Of a stretch of 64,000 nucleotides of DNA, positions 49,017-60,891 are shown piece after piece. The position numbers and the translations under genes were made by a program. This stretch comes from Bermanella sp. WJH001 (GTDB lineage Bacteria; Pseudomonadota; Gammaproteobacteria; Pseudomonadales; Oceanobacteraceae): assembly GCF_030070105.1 (NCBI RefSeq), contig NZ_JASJOO010000002.1:1426001-1490000 (forward strand), written 5' to 3'. The notes below the pieces were generated by a model. The model worked only from the letters and a program-made list of their open reading frames with translations. It was not told the DNA's origin and made no database searches. The stretch's first letter is position 1, and every line of letters starts with the position of its first letter.

Positions 49017-52000
49017 TAGTTATCTCCTAAGCCAAAGAAATCTTTCATACGATACCAAAAACCTTGATCTTGTTTGCCTTCAATTTTGTTATCAAAACGC
49101 TTCATGATTTGAAGGTTTGGCTCATCCCACTTGCCATCAAGCTTGTATGTGGCACTGGTATACTTTTCGATCTGATCACCCACCAACTGCTCACCCACAA
49201 AAATAGAGGCTGCAACAGGCGGTGCAAAACCTGCTAGAATGGCAACAAAGGGCAAAGTACTGGTTAATGGAAACGTCACCGACAGCTCTTGATTTAATTC
49301 TTTGGTATTCAAATTAACCGTGCCACTAGCCGCAAATTTAGCGGAAGGGCCTTTAATATCCAGTGTATCTATAATCGTCATCAAACCATTATTAAGTTTA
49401 GCTTTACCCGATACCGAATCAAAGTGCAGCCCGCTTTGATAAACATCCGAAAAGTCTAATCGTAAGCGTCGACCAATCGCCCCAAAATTTAAAATACCAA
49501 ATGCACTTAATGCACCTGTGTCACCGGCATCCAAGAAGCGACCATCTTTTAGCGATACACTCGCTTGCCCAGTTAATACTTCAGATGAAACCATCGCAGG
49601 GCTGCCGGGCCAATTAAAATTCAAAGCAACCTTAGTATTTTTTGCTTCGATAACTGGTTTTTTCATCCATGCTTTTTGCACACCACCAATATCATCACTT
49701 GATAATTTCAAATCAAGACTAGTCCTCTGAATTGCATGATTTGCCCCTTCATGCTTAATCCAATGAACATCCCCTTTTACATTTAATTTTTTGATCCTGC
49801 CATCAATATCAATTAAAGAAAGTGAATGGTCTTGACGCCGTAATTTAGCTTGCCACTTTCCGTAATTTCTTGGGCCAAGAAATATTTCTTCAACTTTAAA
49901 GTCCACATCAGGGAACATGCTTGGGTAAATGCTGGCTAAAACATCTTCTTTTTCAGCACCATTTTTCTCAGTATCATCAGATAATGCTGGCCAGTGAATA
50001 TAATCTAAATCTAACAATATGGGTTTTTGCTCCACCCAGGTAATTAAACCTTTGGCTACTGGCGCTTCAAGATATACATCCCAACCATTTTGCTTACCAT
50101 TGATATCGACAGAAACCTGTTCAAAGATGTAATCATCATAAATAAGCTTGTCAGTACTCACATCCACTTTGCGTATAATATTTTTATCGTTAGTGGATGT
50201 ATTGTTTTTTGGACTCATCCGCTTCCAAGTATCAAGCCAGGCACTTGCGTCAATACTTGAAACATGACCTAGCACTTCTAAGCCATCCATACTGGGAATG
50301 TACGCTTCCGTCGCCCCAAGATACACTTGGCCTTTTTTAAGTGAACCCTGTTGAACGTACAGTGCAACATTGACAAGCTCGCCATAAGATAACGAAAGCT
50401 GCTGCCCTTCCTTAAGAGCCATTTTTAAATTGAACGGCTGTGAAGCAGACTTATCTTTAAAGTAGGGATGAGGTAATGCAACCTCTACTCCCTTTAAGTC
50501 AGACTGCAACTGCAAACCAGTAAAACCATTATCTTCGGCACTGATTTTAAAATGCCCACTCACATCTGCAGAACCAGATAACGGATTGAGCAGCGATAGC
50601 TCCAACCAATTTTGTAAGCTTGCCAACTCGACATTGCCATTAAATGCAATATCACTTGAAAAACCAACAGGATGCACTTTAGAGGTAATGTTTAACGCTA
50701 CCGGCTTTTGCCAAAGTTGAGTCGATATTTTTGAAGAGGTCAAACCTTCACTGTTTCGATAAGAGATTTGACCGTTTGATTGTTCAAATTCCAAACCAAT
50801 GTCTTGTAAATTGAGCCCAGCATTAATAAGGTCAGTTTTAACATCAACGCCAAGTGTATTCAGATCACCACTTAATGGAATACTTAAGGCGAGTCGAGTT
50901 TTGTGTGTGCCTGTCATAGACCAAGGCAGCATTATATTATCAACCACATCTTTTAAAGGTGTGTGTTGGAAATACGCAAATGCATCATTAGCCGGCCCAT
51001 CCACCTCAGATTCAACCCATAAGGTATTTTGTTTAACGCCATCAAAAACAATTTGGGTTTGAGTTAAATCACCACCAAGGCTACTACCGCTTTTAAGTTG
51101 GGCATATACATGATCATTTTGGACAAATAAGTCACCATATATATTTGAAACCACAGGCCACTGTGGTAAATATTGCAATGCCCCTTGCGCAGCGCGTAAG
51201 TGCAATTCAGATTGACTACTGCTACCTGATGATAAACCTGTATATAAGTAATATTGTGCGTCTTTTACATTGCCAGATAATAATGACTGCCCTAACCACT
51301 GGCGTAAATCTTGGGATAAAATTGAGGGTACAAGCACCTCGTGAGCAAGAAGATCAGCATTTTTTAATGATAAATTCAGTTCTAATTGATCATCATAACG
51401 ATCATCGTTATAAAGCCAAACTTTAAATCCACCTTTGACTTTCTCTACTTGCTCCATGGTAAGTGACAAACCATTACCAACTAAACGCAGACCTTGTTCT
51501 TCAATATGCCAATCCACTTGTCCTTCACCATAAGGAAAGAAAAAGGGCGTTTCATAAATACCAGGGAACGCTAACGATATCTGCGGGCCATTAAATTGTA
51601 CCCGACCATTTTTTTCACTGGCGGCTATGATTCCGTTTAAATTTGTCACACCTGGAATACCGCCAGAGGGTTGTGTACTGACGTTTTTAAGCTCACCTGC
51701 AACCGTAAAATCTAATTTACCTGATGAATTATTATGCATAATAACATTCATGTTTTGTGCATATCCTGAAGGATTTAATTCACTTAATAACGGTTTTAAA
51801 TTGTCGGGGATTAGACTCACACTATTTAGAAATTGATGAAGATAAGCAATATCCATGGATTTCAAATATGTCTGCCAGCGATTCCCCTGTATGGTTTTAG
51901 CAATACCGACCGCAACCTCACTGAACTGCCATGGTTTATTTTTTAATGTAAACTGACTGTCTTGAACCCAAAAGCTCCAATTATCCACAGCATTTTGTTT

Positions 52001-52882
52001 GCTCCATAATTCAGCACTGACATTATCAACCTTTCGACCATCATTGATATACACTGTAGGGCTAGCAACAGATAACTTACCGTAATTTAATAATCCATTT
52101 TTGAATTCAAATCTAAGCTGTGCTGATGCGGTGAATTCTTTGAATACTGACATATCAAATATTTCATTGAGCCAGTAGTCCACATCTACATCGGGTAAAT
52201 CCAAAGCACCACGAGCATAAAACGACTCTAATTTAAACGGGCTGCCCTGACTGTATAGGCGTATTCCGGCATTCACTTTGTTTTCACTGCCGTAAGAAAC
52301 ATTACCGGTAATCAAACGATTAAAGCCATCCCCTGTCATCACAAGGTGATCGAAATGTAAGATTTTCGATTCTCCACCACGAGTATTCTCAATCGTCACA
52401 TTATTAAGCTCAACATGTTGCTGCAACAGCAAGCCATCAATAAGGCGTTTGATAAGCAACGCATCATCTTCATCCATAGGCTGTTGAGGTTTATTGGCAT
52501 CACCATCCACCCGAACATACAAACCGGATAAACGAACACTTTTAAAAACAGGGGTAAAATTGATTAATGAAGAGCGAGAGTCTAAAACCGCATCAATTGC
52601 CGCGATTGATATTTTGGCTTGATTGGGGTCATCGTCGGTATATAACGTAATCCCTTCCACGTGTACAGACGGTGTCAGTATTTCCATATCACCGTTTAAC
52701 TGACGAATACTTACCTGACCATTTAACTGATCACTAAGATACTCTTCTAACTGAATTCGGTATTGGCCAATGTATGGAAAGATTTGCTGGCCTATGGCGC
52801 TATATAGCGCCAACACCATGAAAGTGGCTACAACTAAGAGATTAAATGCTGTGAGCCCCTGCTTGAGTGCTTTTGTTTTCAT
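49016..52882 (-). CDS. yhdP: YhdP, AsmA-like envelope lipid transport protein
   Basis: 1,288 residues, the usual length. One N-terminal membrane helix (about 12-34) and a very long, beta-strand-rich periplasmic part; the DUF3971 region is central (about 550-850) and the AsmA-like C-terminal domain has GPSAKFAASGTVNLNTKELNQELSV. YhdP, with TamB and YdbH, is thought to bridge the envelope and move phospholipids to the outer membrane. In an operon after rng (six bases) and before nit. Confidence 0.93.
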   Translation of the reverse strand: MKTKALKQGLTAFNLLVVATFMVLALYSAIGQQIFPYIGQYRIQLEEYLSDQLNGQVSIRQLNGDMEILTPSVHVEGITLYTDDDPNQAKISIAAIDAVLDSRSSLINFTPVFKSVRLSGLYVRVDGDANKPQQPMDEDDALLIKRLIDGLLLQQHVELNNVTIENTRGGESKILHFDHLVMTGDGFNRLITGNVSYGSENKVNAGIRLYSQGSPFKLESFYARGALDLPDVDVDYWLNEIFDMSVFKEFTASAQLRFEFKNGLLNYGKLSVASPTVYINDGRKVDNVSAELWSKQNAVDNWSFWVQDSQFTLKNKPWQFSEVAVGIAKTIQGNRWQTYLKSMDIAYLHQFLNSVSLIPDNLKPLLSELNPSGYAQNMNVIMHNNSSGKLDFTVAGELKNVSTQPSGGIPGVTNLNGIIAASEKNGRVQFNGPQISLAFPGIYETPFFFPYGEGQVDWHIEEQGLRLVGNGLSLTMEQVEKVKGGFKVWLYNDDRYDDQLELNLSLKNADLLAHEVLVPSILSQDLRQWLGQSLLSGNVKDAQYYLYTGLSSGSSSQSELHLRAAQGALQYLPQWPVVSNIYGDLFVQNDHVYAQLKSGSSLGGDLTQTQIVFDGVKQNTLWVESEVDGPANDAFAYFQHTPLKDVVDNIMLPWSMTGTHKTRLALSIPLSGDLNTLGVDVKTDLINAGLNLQDIGLEFEQSNGQISYRNSEGLTSSKISTQLWQKPVALNITSKVHPVGFSSDIAFNGNVELASLQNWLELSLLNPLSGSADVSGHFKISAEDNGFTGLQLQSDLKGVEVALPHPYFKDKSASQPFNLKMALKEGQQLSLSYGELVNVALYVQQGSLKKGQVYLGATEAYIPSMDGLEVLGHVSSIDASAWLDTWKRMSPKNNTSTNDKNIIRKVDVSTDKLIYDDYIFEQVSVDINGKQNGWDVYLEAPVAKGLITWVEQKPILLDLDYIHWPALSDDTEKNGAEKEDVLASIYPSMFPDVDFKVEEIFLGPRNYGKWQAKLRRQDHSLSLIDIDGRIKKLNVKGDVHWIKHEGANHAIQRTSLDLKLSSDDIGGVQKAWMKKPVIEAKNTKVALNFNWPGSPAMVSSEVLTGQASVSLKDGRFLDAGDTGALSAFGILNFGAIGRRLRLDFSDVYQSGLHFDSVSGKAKLNNGLMTIIDTLDIKGPSAKFAASGTVNLNTKELNQELSVTFPLTSTLPFVAILAGFAPPVAASIFVGEQLVGDQIEKYTSATYKLDGKWDEPNLQIMKRFDNKIEGKQDQGFWYRMKDFFGLGDN

Positions 52883-52888
52883 GGCCGA

Positions 52889-54364
52889 CTATTGCAAAAT
52901 CAAGTCGTACTGCTCTTGGCTGTACATTGGGTCTACTTGAAGTTTAATGGTTTTATTAATGAAGTTTTCTAAGTCCGCAACGCTTTGACTTTCTTCGTCC
53001 AATAACAAATCAATAACATTTTGTGAGGCCAGTACAAGGTACGCTGATGCATCGTAGGCTCGAGCTTCGCGTAATAATTCGCGAAAGATTTCATAGCACA
53101 CTGTCTCTGCTGTTTTTATTTCTCCACGTCCATCACAGTGTGGGCACGGCTCGCATAGCATTTGACCAAGGCTTTCACGAGTACGCTTACGCGTCATTTC
53201 GACTAAACCTAATTCAGAAACCTGTGAAATTTTTGTTTTTGCATGATCCTTTTCTAACACCTTCTCTAACATACGCAATACTTGACGTTGGTGCTCTGTA
53301 TCGACCATGTCGATGAAATCAAGAATGATTATGCCGCCTAGATTTCTCAGTCGTAATTGACGACCAATCACAGTGGCTGCTTCAAGATTGGTTTTAAAAA
53401 TGGTTTCTTCTAAATTACGATGACCAACAAAGCCACCAGTGTTTACATCAACCGTCGTCATGGCTTCGGTTTGATCAATGATTAAATAGCCACCGGATTT
53501 AAGCTGCACTTTACGCTCAAGTGCTTTTTGTATTTCATCTTCAACGCCATACAAATCAAAAATAGGACGCTCACCCGGATAGTATTCAAGTTTATCCGTC
53601 ACCTCTGGAACAAAAGCTTGGGCAAACTCTTGCGCTTTTTGATAGTTTTCCCGTGAGTCTATCAATACCTTGTCTATTTCTGGGCGAATGAAATCTCGAA
53701 ATGTACGTAAGTGAAGTGGCAACTCTTCATAAATAATACCTGGAGCACTTACGGTTTTGATACGTTCTTGTACTTTGTTCCACACACGTTGAAGATAACG
53801 AGTATCCAACAGTATTTCATCTTCACCCGCACCTTCAGCAGCGGTGCGTAATATAAACCCGCATTCATCATTGAGACCTTCGGCTTCCATGCAAGCTTGC
53901 ACAAGATCACGCAAACGATCTCGTTCACTTTCAGCTTCGATACGCTGACTGATGCCCACATGCTGTGTATGCGGCATAAAAACAAGGTAACGAGATGGAA
54001 TTGATAGATGGGTAGTTAAGCGAGCACCTTTTGTTCCAATAGGATCTTTTGTCACCTGAACCACTAAGTTTTGCCCTTCATGAAGCAAGCTGGTAATCGC
54101 ATCTGGCTGACGGCGCGCCGCTTCACTGTCTTTTACTGGCCCCTGAACATCCGCAGCATGAATAAATGCAGCACGCTCTAAGCCCACTTCAACAAACGCG
54201 GCTTGCATACCGGGCAATACTCGCACAACTTTGCCAATATAAATATTGCCAACAATACCGCGACGATTGCTGCGTTCGATATTAACTTCTTGCAGCACGC
54301 CATTTTCAACCACCCCCATACGGGTTTCTGTGGGGGTCACATTTAGTAATATTTCCGTATTCAT
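52889..54364 (-). CDS. rng: Ribonuclease G
   Basis: 491 residues from ATG 54364 (MNTEILLNVTPTETRMG); a GTG 12 codons upstream is open but not family-like. N-terminal S1 domain (GNIYIGKVVRVLPGMQAAFVEVG), the RNase H-like and 5'-sensor region, catalytic aspartates in IILDFIDMVD and TTVDVNTG, and a zinc-link CEPCPHC near residue 405. Lacks the long RNase E scaffold, so RNase G. Processes 16S rRNA and some mRNAs. Confidence 0.96.
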   Translation of the reverse strand: MNTEILLNVTPTETRMGVVENGVLQEVNIERSNRRGIVGNIYIGKVVRVLPGMQAAFVEVGLERAAFIHAADVQGPVKDSEAARRQPDAITSLLHEGQNLVVQVTKDPIGTKGARLTTHLSIPSRYLVFMPHTQHVGISQRIEAESERDRLRDLVQACMEAEGLNDECGFILRTAAEGAGEDEILLDTRYLQRVWNKVQERIKTVSAPGIIYEELPLHLRTFRDFIRPEIDKVLIDSRENYQKAQEFAQAFVPEVTDKLEYYPGERPIFDLYGVEDEIQKALERKVQLKSGGYLIIDQTEAMTTVDVNTGGFVGHRNLEETIFKTNLEAATVIGRQLRLRNLGGIIILDFIDMVDTEHQRQVLRMLEKVLEKDHAKTKISQVSELGLVEMTRKRTRESLGQMLCEPCPHCDGRGEIKTAETVCYEIFRELLREARAYDASAYLVLASQNVIDLLLDEESQSVADLENFINKTIKLQVDPMYSQEQYDLILQ

Positions 54365-54425
54365 GATTAGACTGCTATTCGGGGTCGAATATATCGACAC
54401 GTTAAATTAAATTCTGTGTAGCTTG

Positions 54426-55013
54426 CTACTGAGCACACCAAACCGGAATGTTGTGCTGTTGTAATAGAAGCGCGGTTTCCATTAGGGGCAGACCTACCAC
54501 ATTGCTGTAACTGCCCTTGATGCCAGATACAAATACCGCTGCTTTACCTTGAATACCATAAGAGCCGGCTTTATCCATGGGCTCCCCTGTAGCAACATAA
54601 CGCTCAATCTGAACCGGTGTTAAAACAATAAAACTGACGTCCGTGCAGACGACTTGGCTACTAATCTTAAATTCACCATTAACATTTTCACATATCGCTA
54701 TGGCGGTAAGCACTTGGTGACTGCGCCCGGATAAACGACTCAACATTGTTTTAGCGTCATCAGTACCGCTTGGCTTACTTAAAATTTCCTCATCTAACAC
54801 CACACAGGTATCAGAGCCTAAAGTTGTCATCTTTGATGTTTTGCAACCTGCTAATGCTTTTTCACGGGCTAATCGTTCAACATATTGGCTTGCTGTTTCA
54901 CCTGATAGAACAGACTCGTCAATATCTTGCGCTTCACTTATAAAGTTGACCCCAATCTGCTCCAGCAGTTCACGGCGACGAGGTGACGCAGATGCTAATA
55001 ACAAATCGGCCAT
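54426..55013 (-). CDS. maf: Maf-family nucleotide pyrophosphatase
   Basis: About 195 residues from ATG 55013; an ATG ten codons upstream inside mreD is open but MADLLLASASPRRRELLEQIG is the family start. Nucleotide pyrophosphatase that hydrolyses dTTP/UTP or modified nucleotides (YhdE group). SASPRRREL, GSDTCVV and the SYSNVVGLP end are the Maf motifs. Directly follows mreD (stop and start separated by one base), as in Pseudomonas mreCD-maf-rng. Confidence 0.93.
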   Translation of the reverse strand: MADLLLASASPRRRELLEQIGVNFISEAQDIDESVLSGETASQYVERLAREKALAGCKTSKMTTLGSDTCVVLDEEILSKPSGTDDAKTMLSRLSGRSHQVLTAIAICENVNGEFKISSQVVCTDVSFIVLTPVQIERYVATGEPMDKAGSYGIQGKAAVFVSGIKGSYSNVVGLPLMETALLLQQHNIPVWCAQ

Positions 55014-55014
55014 A

Positions 55015-55485
55015 TCAATGTCTAAAATACTGTCGAACAGCAAGTAACAAGTTATACCAAAGTGGCCACATCAGTGCACTGCCAACGGATGGCCACAATA
55101 AAGCCGTTTTACCTTGTCCAATCATGACCGATTCAGTCCAAAAACGAACCAATAGAAATAAACCAATCAAAATAAACACTAAAAAGCTTTGTTGCAGCGG
55201 GTTATACAAGCGCATACGCGAGTGCAATAACAATACAAGGTAGGCCATGATGCTCAACGCCATGGCATTTTGCCCAAGCAAACTGCCGTGAAGCACATCA
55301 AGCAAGATGCCCATACATAGCGCCAAAAAGATACCCGCTTTGCTGGGGCTCACTAATATCCAAAAAATAACAGTCATAGCAACCCATTCAGGACGAATGT
55401 AGTCAATCAACTTTGGCATAGGAAACGCGGCTAACACCAACGCAAAAAAGAAGGTAGGCAGAATCACACCATAAGCTCTTATCAT
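55015..55485 (-). CDS. mreD: Rod-shape protein MreD
   Basis: 156-residue inner-membrane protein with about five helices, partner of MreC and RodA/PBP2 in the elongasome. Contains FPMPKLIDYIRPEWVAMTVIFWILVSP and the KAGIFLALCMGILLDVLHGSLLGQNAM region that is characteristic. Overlaps mreC by four bases (ATGA). Confidence 0.93.
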   Translation of the reverse strand: MIRAYGVILPTFFFALVLAAFPMPKLIDYIRPEWVAMTVIFWILVSPSKAGIFLALCMGILLDVLHGSLLGQNAMALSIMAYLVLLLHSRMRLYNPLQQSFLVFILIGLFLLVRFWTESVMIGQGKTALLWPSVGSALMWPLWYNLLLAVRQYFRH

Positions 55486-56354
55486 GGCTGCTCCTCCTGC
55501 TCATTTGTTTGTATTACAGGTTCAGGCAGCTTGCTGTCTTTAGAGAACACCAGCAAAACATAACGTGAACGGTCTAATTGAGCAGATGGTCGAGCGGATA
55601 CAATAGCAAATGGCTCGCCAGGGTCATGCTCAACCGAGGTAATAGTGGCAACCGGATAGCCTCGAGGATAACGCGAACCCAAACCAGAACTCACTAATAA
55701 ATCCCCTTGCTTAATATCGGCCGTGTCGGGTACATATATCAGCGCTAGCTCATCTAAACGACCAGAACCCACCGCAATAGCACGAATACCGTTGCGATTA
55801 ACTAAAACAGGAATGGCATGGTTACTGTCTGCCAACAACAATACACGACTGGTATAGGGCAATACTTCGATCACTTGGCCCATTAAACCTTGGGCATCCA
55901 AGATCGGCTGACCAACAAACACACCGTGTTTTTCACCTTTATTGATGATGATGTGATGAGTATAAGGATCAGGGTCAACCCCAACTAATTCTGCCACTTG
56001 AACTTTATCATCCAATAATTCAGCCGCATTTAGTAGTTCACGCAAACGGTTATTTTCTGCCCGAAGGGAAACCATCTGTTGAACTTTTTGCTTCAGGACT
56101 AACGATTCATTACGAAGACGATCATTTTCTTCTTGCAGACTAGCGCGACTCACTGCGGATTTTTCGGCCCAGACACCCAATTGACCGGGCAGGCCCGACA
56201 CCCACTGAACAGGGGTGATCAAATAACCCAGCAAGCTGCGCACATTTTGCATGGGCTCTAAATATTTATCGGCTGACATGAGCGCAGTACAAATTACTAA
56301 AGCCATTACAAAACGGGAGTTAACGGCTTGCCCAGAACTGAAAATACCTTTAAT
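55482..56354 (-). CDS. mreC: Rod-shape protein MreC, probable ATT start
   Basis: Bitopic periplasmic scaffold of the elongasome. The first ATG in frame (56306, 274 residues) leaves out the conserved N-terminus. Upstream codons to the in-frame stop at about 56378 contain no ATG, GTG or TTG, yet the translation KGIFSSGQAVNSRF preceding it aligns gaplessly with the E. coli start MKPIFSRGPSLQIRL. An ATT at 56354 aligns with Met1, and AAGGAG ends six bases before it. So I annotate 290 residues with ATT initiation; a helix (about 17-35), coiled coil (about 75-115) and beta domain follow. The 275-residue form is the alternative. Confidence 0.88.
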   Translation of the reverse strand: MKGIFSSGQAVNSRFVMALVICTALMSADKYLEPMQNVRSLLGYLITPVQWVSGLPGQLGVWAEKSAVSRASLQEENDRLRNESLVLKQKVQQMVSLRAENNRLRELLNAAELLDDKVQVAELVGVDPDPYTHHIIINKGEKHGVFVGQPILDAQGLMGQVIEVLPYTSRVLLLADSNHAIPVLVNRNGIRAIAVGSGRLDELALIYVPDTADIKQGDLLVSSGLGSRYPRGYPVATITSVEHDPGEPFAIVSARPSAQLDRSRYVLLVFSKDSKLPEPVIQTNEQEEQP

Positions 56355-56412
56355 AATGTGCTCCTTAAGACTTCTTTAGTTATTAGAAATCGTCTTGTCG
56401 AGCTGTACGTAC

Positions 56413-56444
56413 AAAATGCGCACCCCTTTCGAGGTACGCATTTT
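56413..56444 (-). terminator. Hairpin between mreB and mreC
   Basis: On the minus strand AAAATGCGTACCTC, GAAA tetraloop, GGGGTGCGCATTTT: a 14-pair stem with two G-U pairs and a terminal T4. It lies 37 bases after the mreB stop and may reduce readthrough into mreCD. Confidence 0.7.
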
Positions 56445-56480
56445 CGACAGAGTTTGACCGACAACTAAGTCTAAAACGAA

Positions 56481-57605
<1,125 letters not shown>

Positions 57606-57665
57606 TTAAGTTACGCCCCTATCACATACTTTATATTCATAGCCCAAAAAGGCAGAGAAAATACT

Positions 57666-57953
57666 ATGGCGCTTGATCGTTCAGATGTCACCAATATTGC
57701 GGATTTAGCCCGCTTAGCCATCGCCGAAGACAATATCGGCCAATATCAAGAAGAACTAAGCAGCATTCTAGCTTTAGTTGAACAAATGAATGCCGTCAAC
57801 ACTGACGGCGTACAACCTTTGGCACACCCAACCGACGCAGTGCAACGTTTACGCGCGGACGCAGTGACCGAAGAGAACCACAGAGAAAAATACATGGCCA
57901 ATGCTCCAGCACAAGAAAACGGCCTATTTTTAGTACCTAAAGTTGTAGAGTAA
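57666..57953 (+). CDS. gatC: Glutamyl/aspartyl-tRNA amidotransferase subunit C
   Basis: 95 residues from ATG 57666 ([19 protein letters not shown]); the upstream open extension is not family-like. Stabilises GatA. Conserved [19 protein letters not shown] and the C-terminal [10 protein letters not shown] are typical. Stop is six bases before the gatA ATG. The presence of GatCAB suggests that Asn-tRNA or Gln-tRNA can be made by transamidation. Confidence 0.96.
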   Translation: MALDRSDVTNIADLARLAIAEDNIGQYQEELSSILALVEQMNAVNTDGVQPLAHPTDAVQRLRADAVTEENHREKYMANAPAQENGLFLVPKVVE

Positions 57954-57959
57954 TTGATC

Positions 57960-59426
57960 ATGGCCTTGCATAACCTAACCCTTACCCAGATCTCCAAAGG
58001 TCTTGAAGCCGGTGATTTCACCAGTGTTGAAATTACTCAGCACTTTTTAAATCGTATTAACCAGTTCGATCAAGGTGAAAACGGCATCAACAGTTTTATC
58101 ACCGTAACCCAAGAGCAAGCACTTGCTGATGCAAAAGCCGCTGACGAACGTCGCGCAGCTGGCAATGCCACCGCTTGGACCGGTGTCCCGTTTGCACATA
58201 AGGATATTTTTTGCACAGACGGTACCCTAACCACCTGTGGATCAAAAATGCTGAGCAACTTTGTGCCGCCATACGACGCCACCGTGGTTGAAAACATGAA
58301 ACGTGAAGGCGCTGTGTGTTTGGGTAAAACCAACATGGACGAATTTGCCATGGGCTCATCTAACGAATCATCTTTTTACGGTGCGGTAAAAAATCCTTGG
58401 AATCTAGAAACCATCCCGGGCGGCTCATCCGGTGGTTCAGCAGCCGCCGTGGCAGCACGCTTAGTGCCTGCTGCTACGGGCACTGACACGGGTGGTTCTA
58501 TTCGCCAACCGTCTGCGCTTTGTGGTTTAACGGGTTTAAAACCCACTTACGGGCGTTGCTCTCGCTGGGGCATGATTGCTTACGCATCTTCACTTGATCA
58601 AGCAGGCCCAATGGCACGCACCGCTGAAGACGCCGCCATGATGCTTAACGTGATGGCCAGCTTTGACACCAAAGACAGCACCAGTATTGATCAGGATGTT
58701 CCTGATTACACAGCAACATTAAACGATGACCTAGCTGGTAAAGTAATTGGTTTGCCAAAAGAGTTTTTCCCAGAAAGCTTAGACGGCGAAATGAAACAAA
58801 CCATGATGAACGCCATCGCTGAATTTGAAAAACTCGGCTGCACCGTTAAAGAAATTTCTTTACCAAGTACTGACCTAGCCATTCCAGCTTATTATGTTGT
58901 GGCACCGGCTGAATGTTCGGCCAACTTATCGCGTATGGATGGTGTGCGTTTTGGTTATCGCTGCAACGATCCAAAAGACGTAGAAGACTTATACAAACGT
59001 TCACGTGGGGAAGGTTTTGGTGACGAAGTGAAACGTCGCATCATGATTGGCACCTATGCATTATCAACGGGTTTTTATGATGCTTATTACGTAAAAGCAC
59101 AGCAAATTCGTCGCTTAATTAAAAACGACTTTGTAAAAGCATTTAACGAAGTGGATTTCATCATGGGACCGGTTACACCGTCCCCTGCTTTTAAAGCGGG
59201 TGAAAAATCCGGTGACCCGGTTGAAATGTACATGGAAGATAAGTTCACACTGTCTTGTAACTTAGCGGGCTTACCAGGCATGTCGATTCCAGCGGGTTTA
59301 ATTAACGGTTTGCCTGTTGGCTTACAAATTATGGGCAACTACTGGAGTGAGGCCGCCATGTTAAATGCGGCACACAAATTTCAACAAGTGACCGATTTTC
59401 ACCAGCTAGCGCCGCAAGGCATTTAA
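57960..59426 (+). CDS. gatA: Glutamyl/aspartyl-tRNA amidotransferase subunit A
   Basis: Amidase subunit that liberates ammonia from glutamine. 488 residues from ATG 57960 ([10 protein letters not shown]); a TTG two codons earlier is also open. Ser-Ser-Lys triad: Lys81 in [10 protein letters not shown], then [31 protein letters not shown] with the serines of SSGGS and GGSIR. Middle gene of gatCAB. Confidence 0.98.
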   Translation: MALHNLTLTQISKGLEAGDFTSVEITQHFLNRINQFDQGENGINSFITVTQEQALADAKAADERRAAGNATAWTGVPFAHKDIFCTDGTLTTCGSKMLSNFVPPYDATVVENMKREGAVCLGKTNMDEFAMGSSNESSFYGAVKNPWNLETIPGGSSGGSAAAVAARLVPAATGTDTGGSIRQPSALCGLTGLKPTYGRCSRWGMIAYASSLDQAGPMARTAEDAAMMLNVMASFDTKDSTSIDQDVPDYTATLNDDLAGKVIGLPKEFFPESLDGEMKQTMMNAIAEFEKLGCTVKEISLPSTDLAIPAYYVVAPAECSANLSRMDGVRFGYRCNDPKDVEDLYKRSRGEGFGDEVKRRIMIGTYALSTGFYDAYYVKAQQIRRLIKNDFVKAFNEVDFIMGPVTPSPAFKAGEKSGDPVEMYMEDKFTLSCNLAGLPGMSIPAGLINGLPVGLQIMGNYWSEAAMLNAAHKFQQVTDFHQLAPQGI

Positions 59427-59436
59427 GGAGACCATT

Positions 59437-60891
59437 ATGGAATGGGAAGTAGTTATTGGTCTTGAGATTCACGCTCAGCTGGCCACAAAATCAAAAATCT
59501 TTTCCGGTTCAAGTACCGCTTTTGGTGCAGAACCCAACACACAAGCCTCATTAGTTGATTTAGGTTTACCGGGCGTTTTACCTGTATTCAACGAAGAAGC
59601 ATTAGCGATGGCTGTAAAATTTGGCTGCGCAATTGATGCCGAGATTGGCAAAGTTTCTGTGTTTGATCGTAAAAATTATTTTTACCCTGACTCACCAAAA
59701 GGTTATCAAACCACACAGTTGCACCACCCTATCGTGGGCATGGGCCATATTGACATCACATTAGATGATGGCACCACCAAACGCATTAATGTTACCCGCG
59801 CCCATTTAGAAGAAGATGCGGGTAAATCTTTGCATGAAGACTTTCATGGTCAGTCGGGGATCGATTTAAACCGTGCGGGCACACCATTAATTGAAATCGT
59901 ATCTGAGCCTGAAATTCGCAGCGCCAAAGAAGCGGTAGCCTACTTCAAAAAAATGCACAGCATCGTAACGTACTTAGGTATTTGTGACGGCGACTTATCA
60001 CAAGGTTCAATGCGTTGTGACTGTAACGTATCACTACGTCCTAAAGGCCAAGAAGAATTTGGTACTCGTACTGAAATTAAAAACGTGAACAGTTTCCGTT
60101 TTGTAGAGCAAGCCATTAACGTCGAGATTGAACGTCAAATGGATATTCTTGAAGACGGTGGCACCATCACTCAAGAAACCCGTTTGTTTGATGCCAACAA
60201 AATGGAAACCCGCTCTATGCGTTCAAAAGAAGTGGCCAACGATTACCGCTACTTCCCTTGCCCTGATTTATTGCCGGTTGTTATCGATGACGAATACATT
60301 CAAGGCATTCGTGATTCATTACCAGAATTACCCGATCAGAAAAAACAACGCTTAATGGATGAAAACGGTTTAAGCGAATACGATGCTGGCGTACTGTCTG
60401 CAACCCGTGAAATGGCCGACTATTTTGAAGCCGTTGCCAAAACCTGTGGCGACTACAAACTGGCTGCCAACTGGGTAATGGGCGAATTATCCGCCGCGTT
60501 AAACAAAAACGAAGTGGATATTAAAAACAGCCCAGTAAGCGCAGCGCAACTAGGCGCTATGATTGCACGCATCATTGATAACACCATTTCAAGCAAAGGT
60601 GGTAAAGATGTTTTTGCCGCCTTGTGGGAGCAAAAAGGTGACGACGTTGATGCACTGATCGATTCACTTGGGTTAAAACAAGTGAGCGACTCTGGCGCCA
60701 TTGAAGCCATTGTGGATGAAGTGATTGCCAACAGCCCTAAACAGGTTGAGCAGTATGTTTCTGCTGAGCCAGATAAACGCGGCAAAATGGTAGGCTACTT
60801 TGTGGGCCAAGTGATGAAAGCCTCTAAAGGTACGGCTAACCCAGGTATGGTTAACAAGGTGCTCAAAGAGAAGCTTGACGCTCAGTGCTAG
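59437..60891 (+). CDS. gatB: Glutamyl/aspartyl-tRNA amidotransferase subunit B
   Basis: tRNA-binding kinase-like subunit that activates the misacylated Glu/Asp and uses ammonia from GatA. 484 residues: catalytic cradle [34 protein letters not shown], the zinc-site region around SMRCDCNVS, helical domain and the YqeY-like tail at about 335-484. Preceded by GGAG six bases ahead of the ATG. Followed at once by a heptamer array and a terminator. Confidence 0.98.
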   Translation: MEWEVVIGLEIHAQLATKSKIFSGSSTAFGAEPNTQASLVDLGLPGVLPVFNEEALAMAVKFGCAIDAEIGKVSVFDRKNYFYPDSPKGYQTTQLHHPIVGMGHIDITLDDGTTKRINVTRAHLEEDAGKSLHEDFHGQSGIDLNRAGTPLIEIVSEPEIRSAKEAVAYFKKMHSIVTYLGICDGDLSQGSMRCDCNVSLRPKGQEEFGTRTEIKNVNSFRFVEQAINVEIERQMDILEDGGTITQETRLFDANKMETRSMRSKEVANDYRYFPCPDLLPVVIDDEYIQGIRDSLPELPDQKKQRLMDENGLSEYDAGVLSATREMADYFEAVAKTCGDYKLAANWVMGELSAALNKNEVDIKNSPVSAAQLGAMIARIIDNTISSKGGKDVFAALWEQKGDDVDALIDSLGLKQVSDSGAIEAIVDEVIANSPKQVEQYVSAEPDKRGKMVGYFVGQVMKASKGTANPGMVNKVLKEKLDAQC

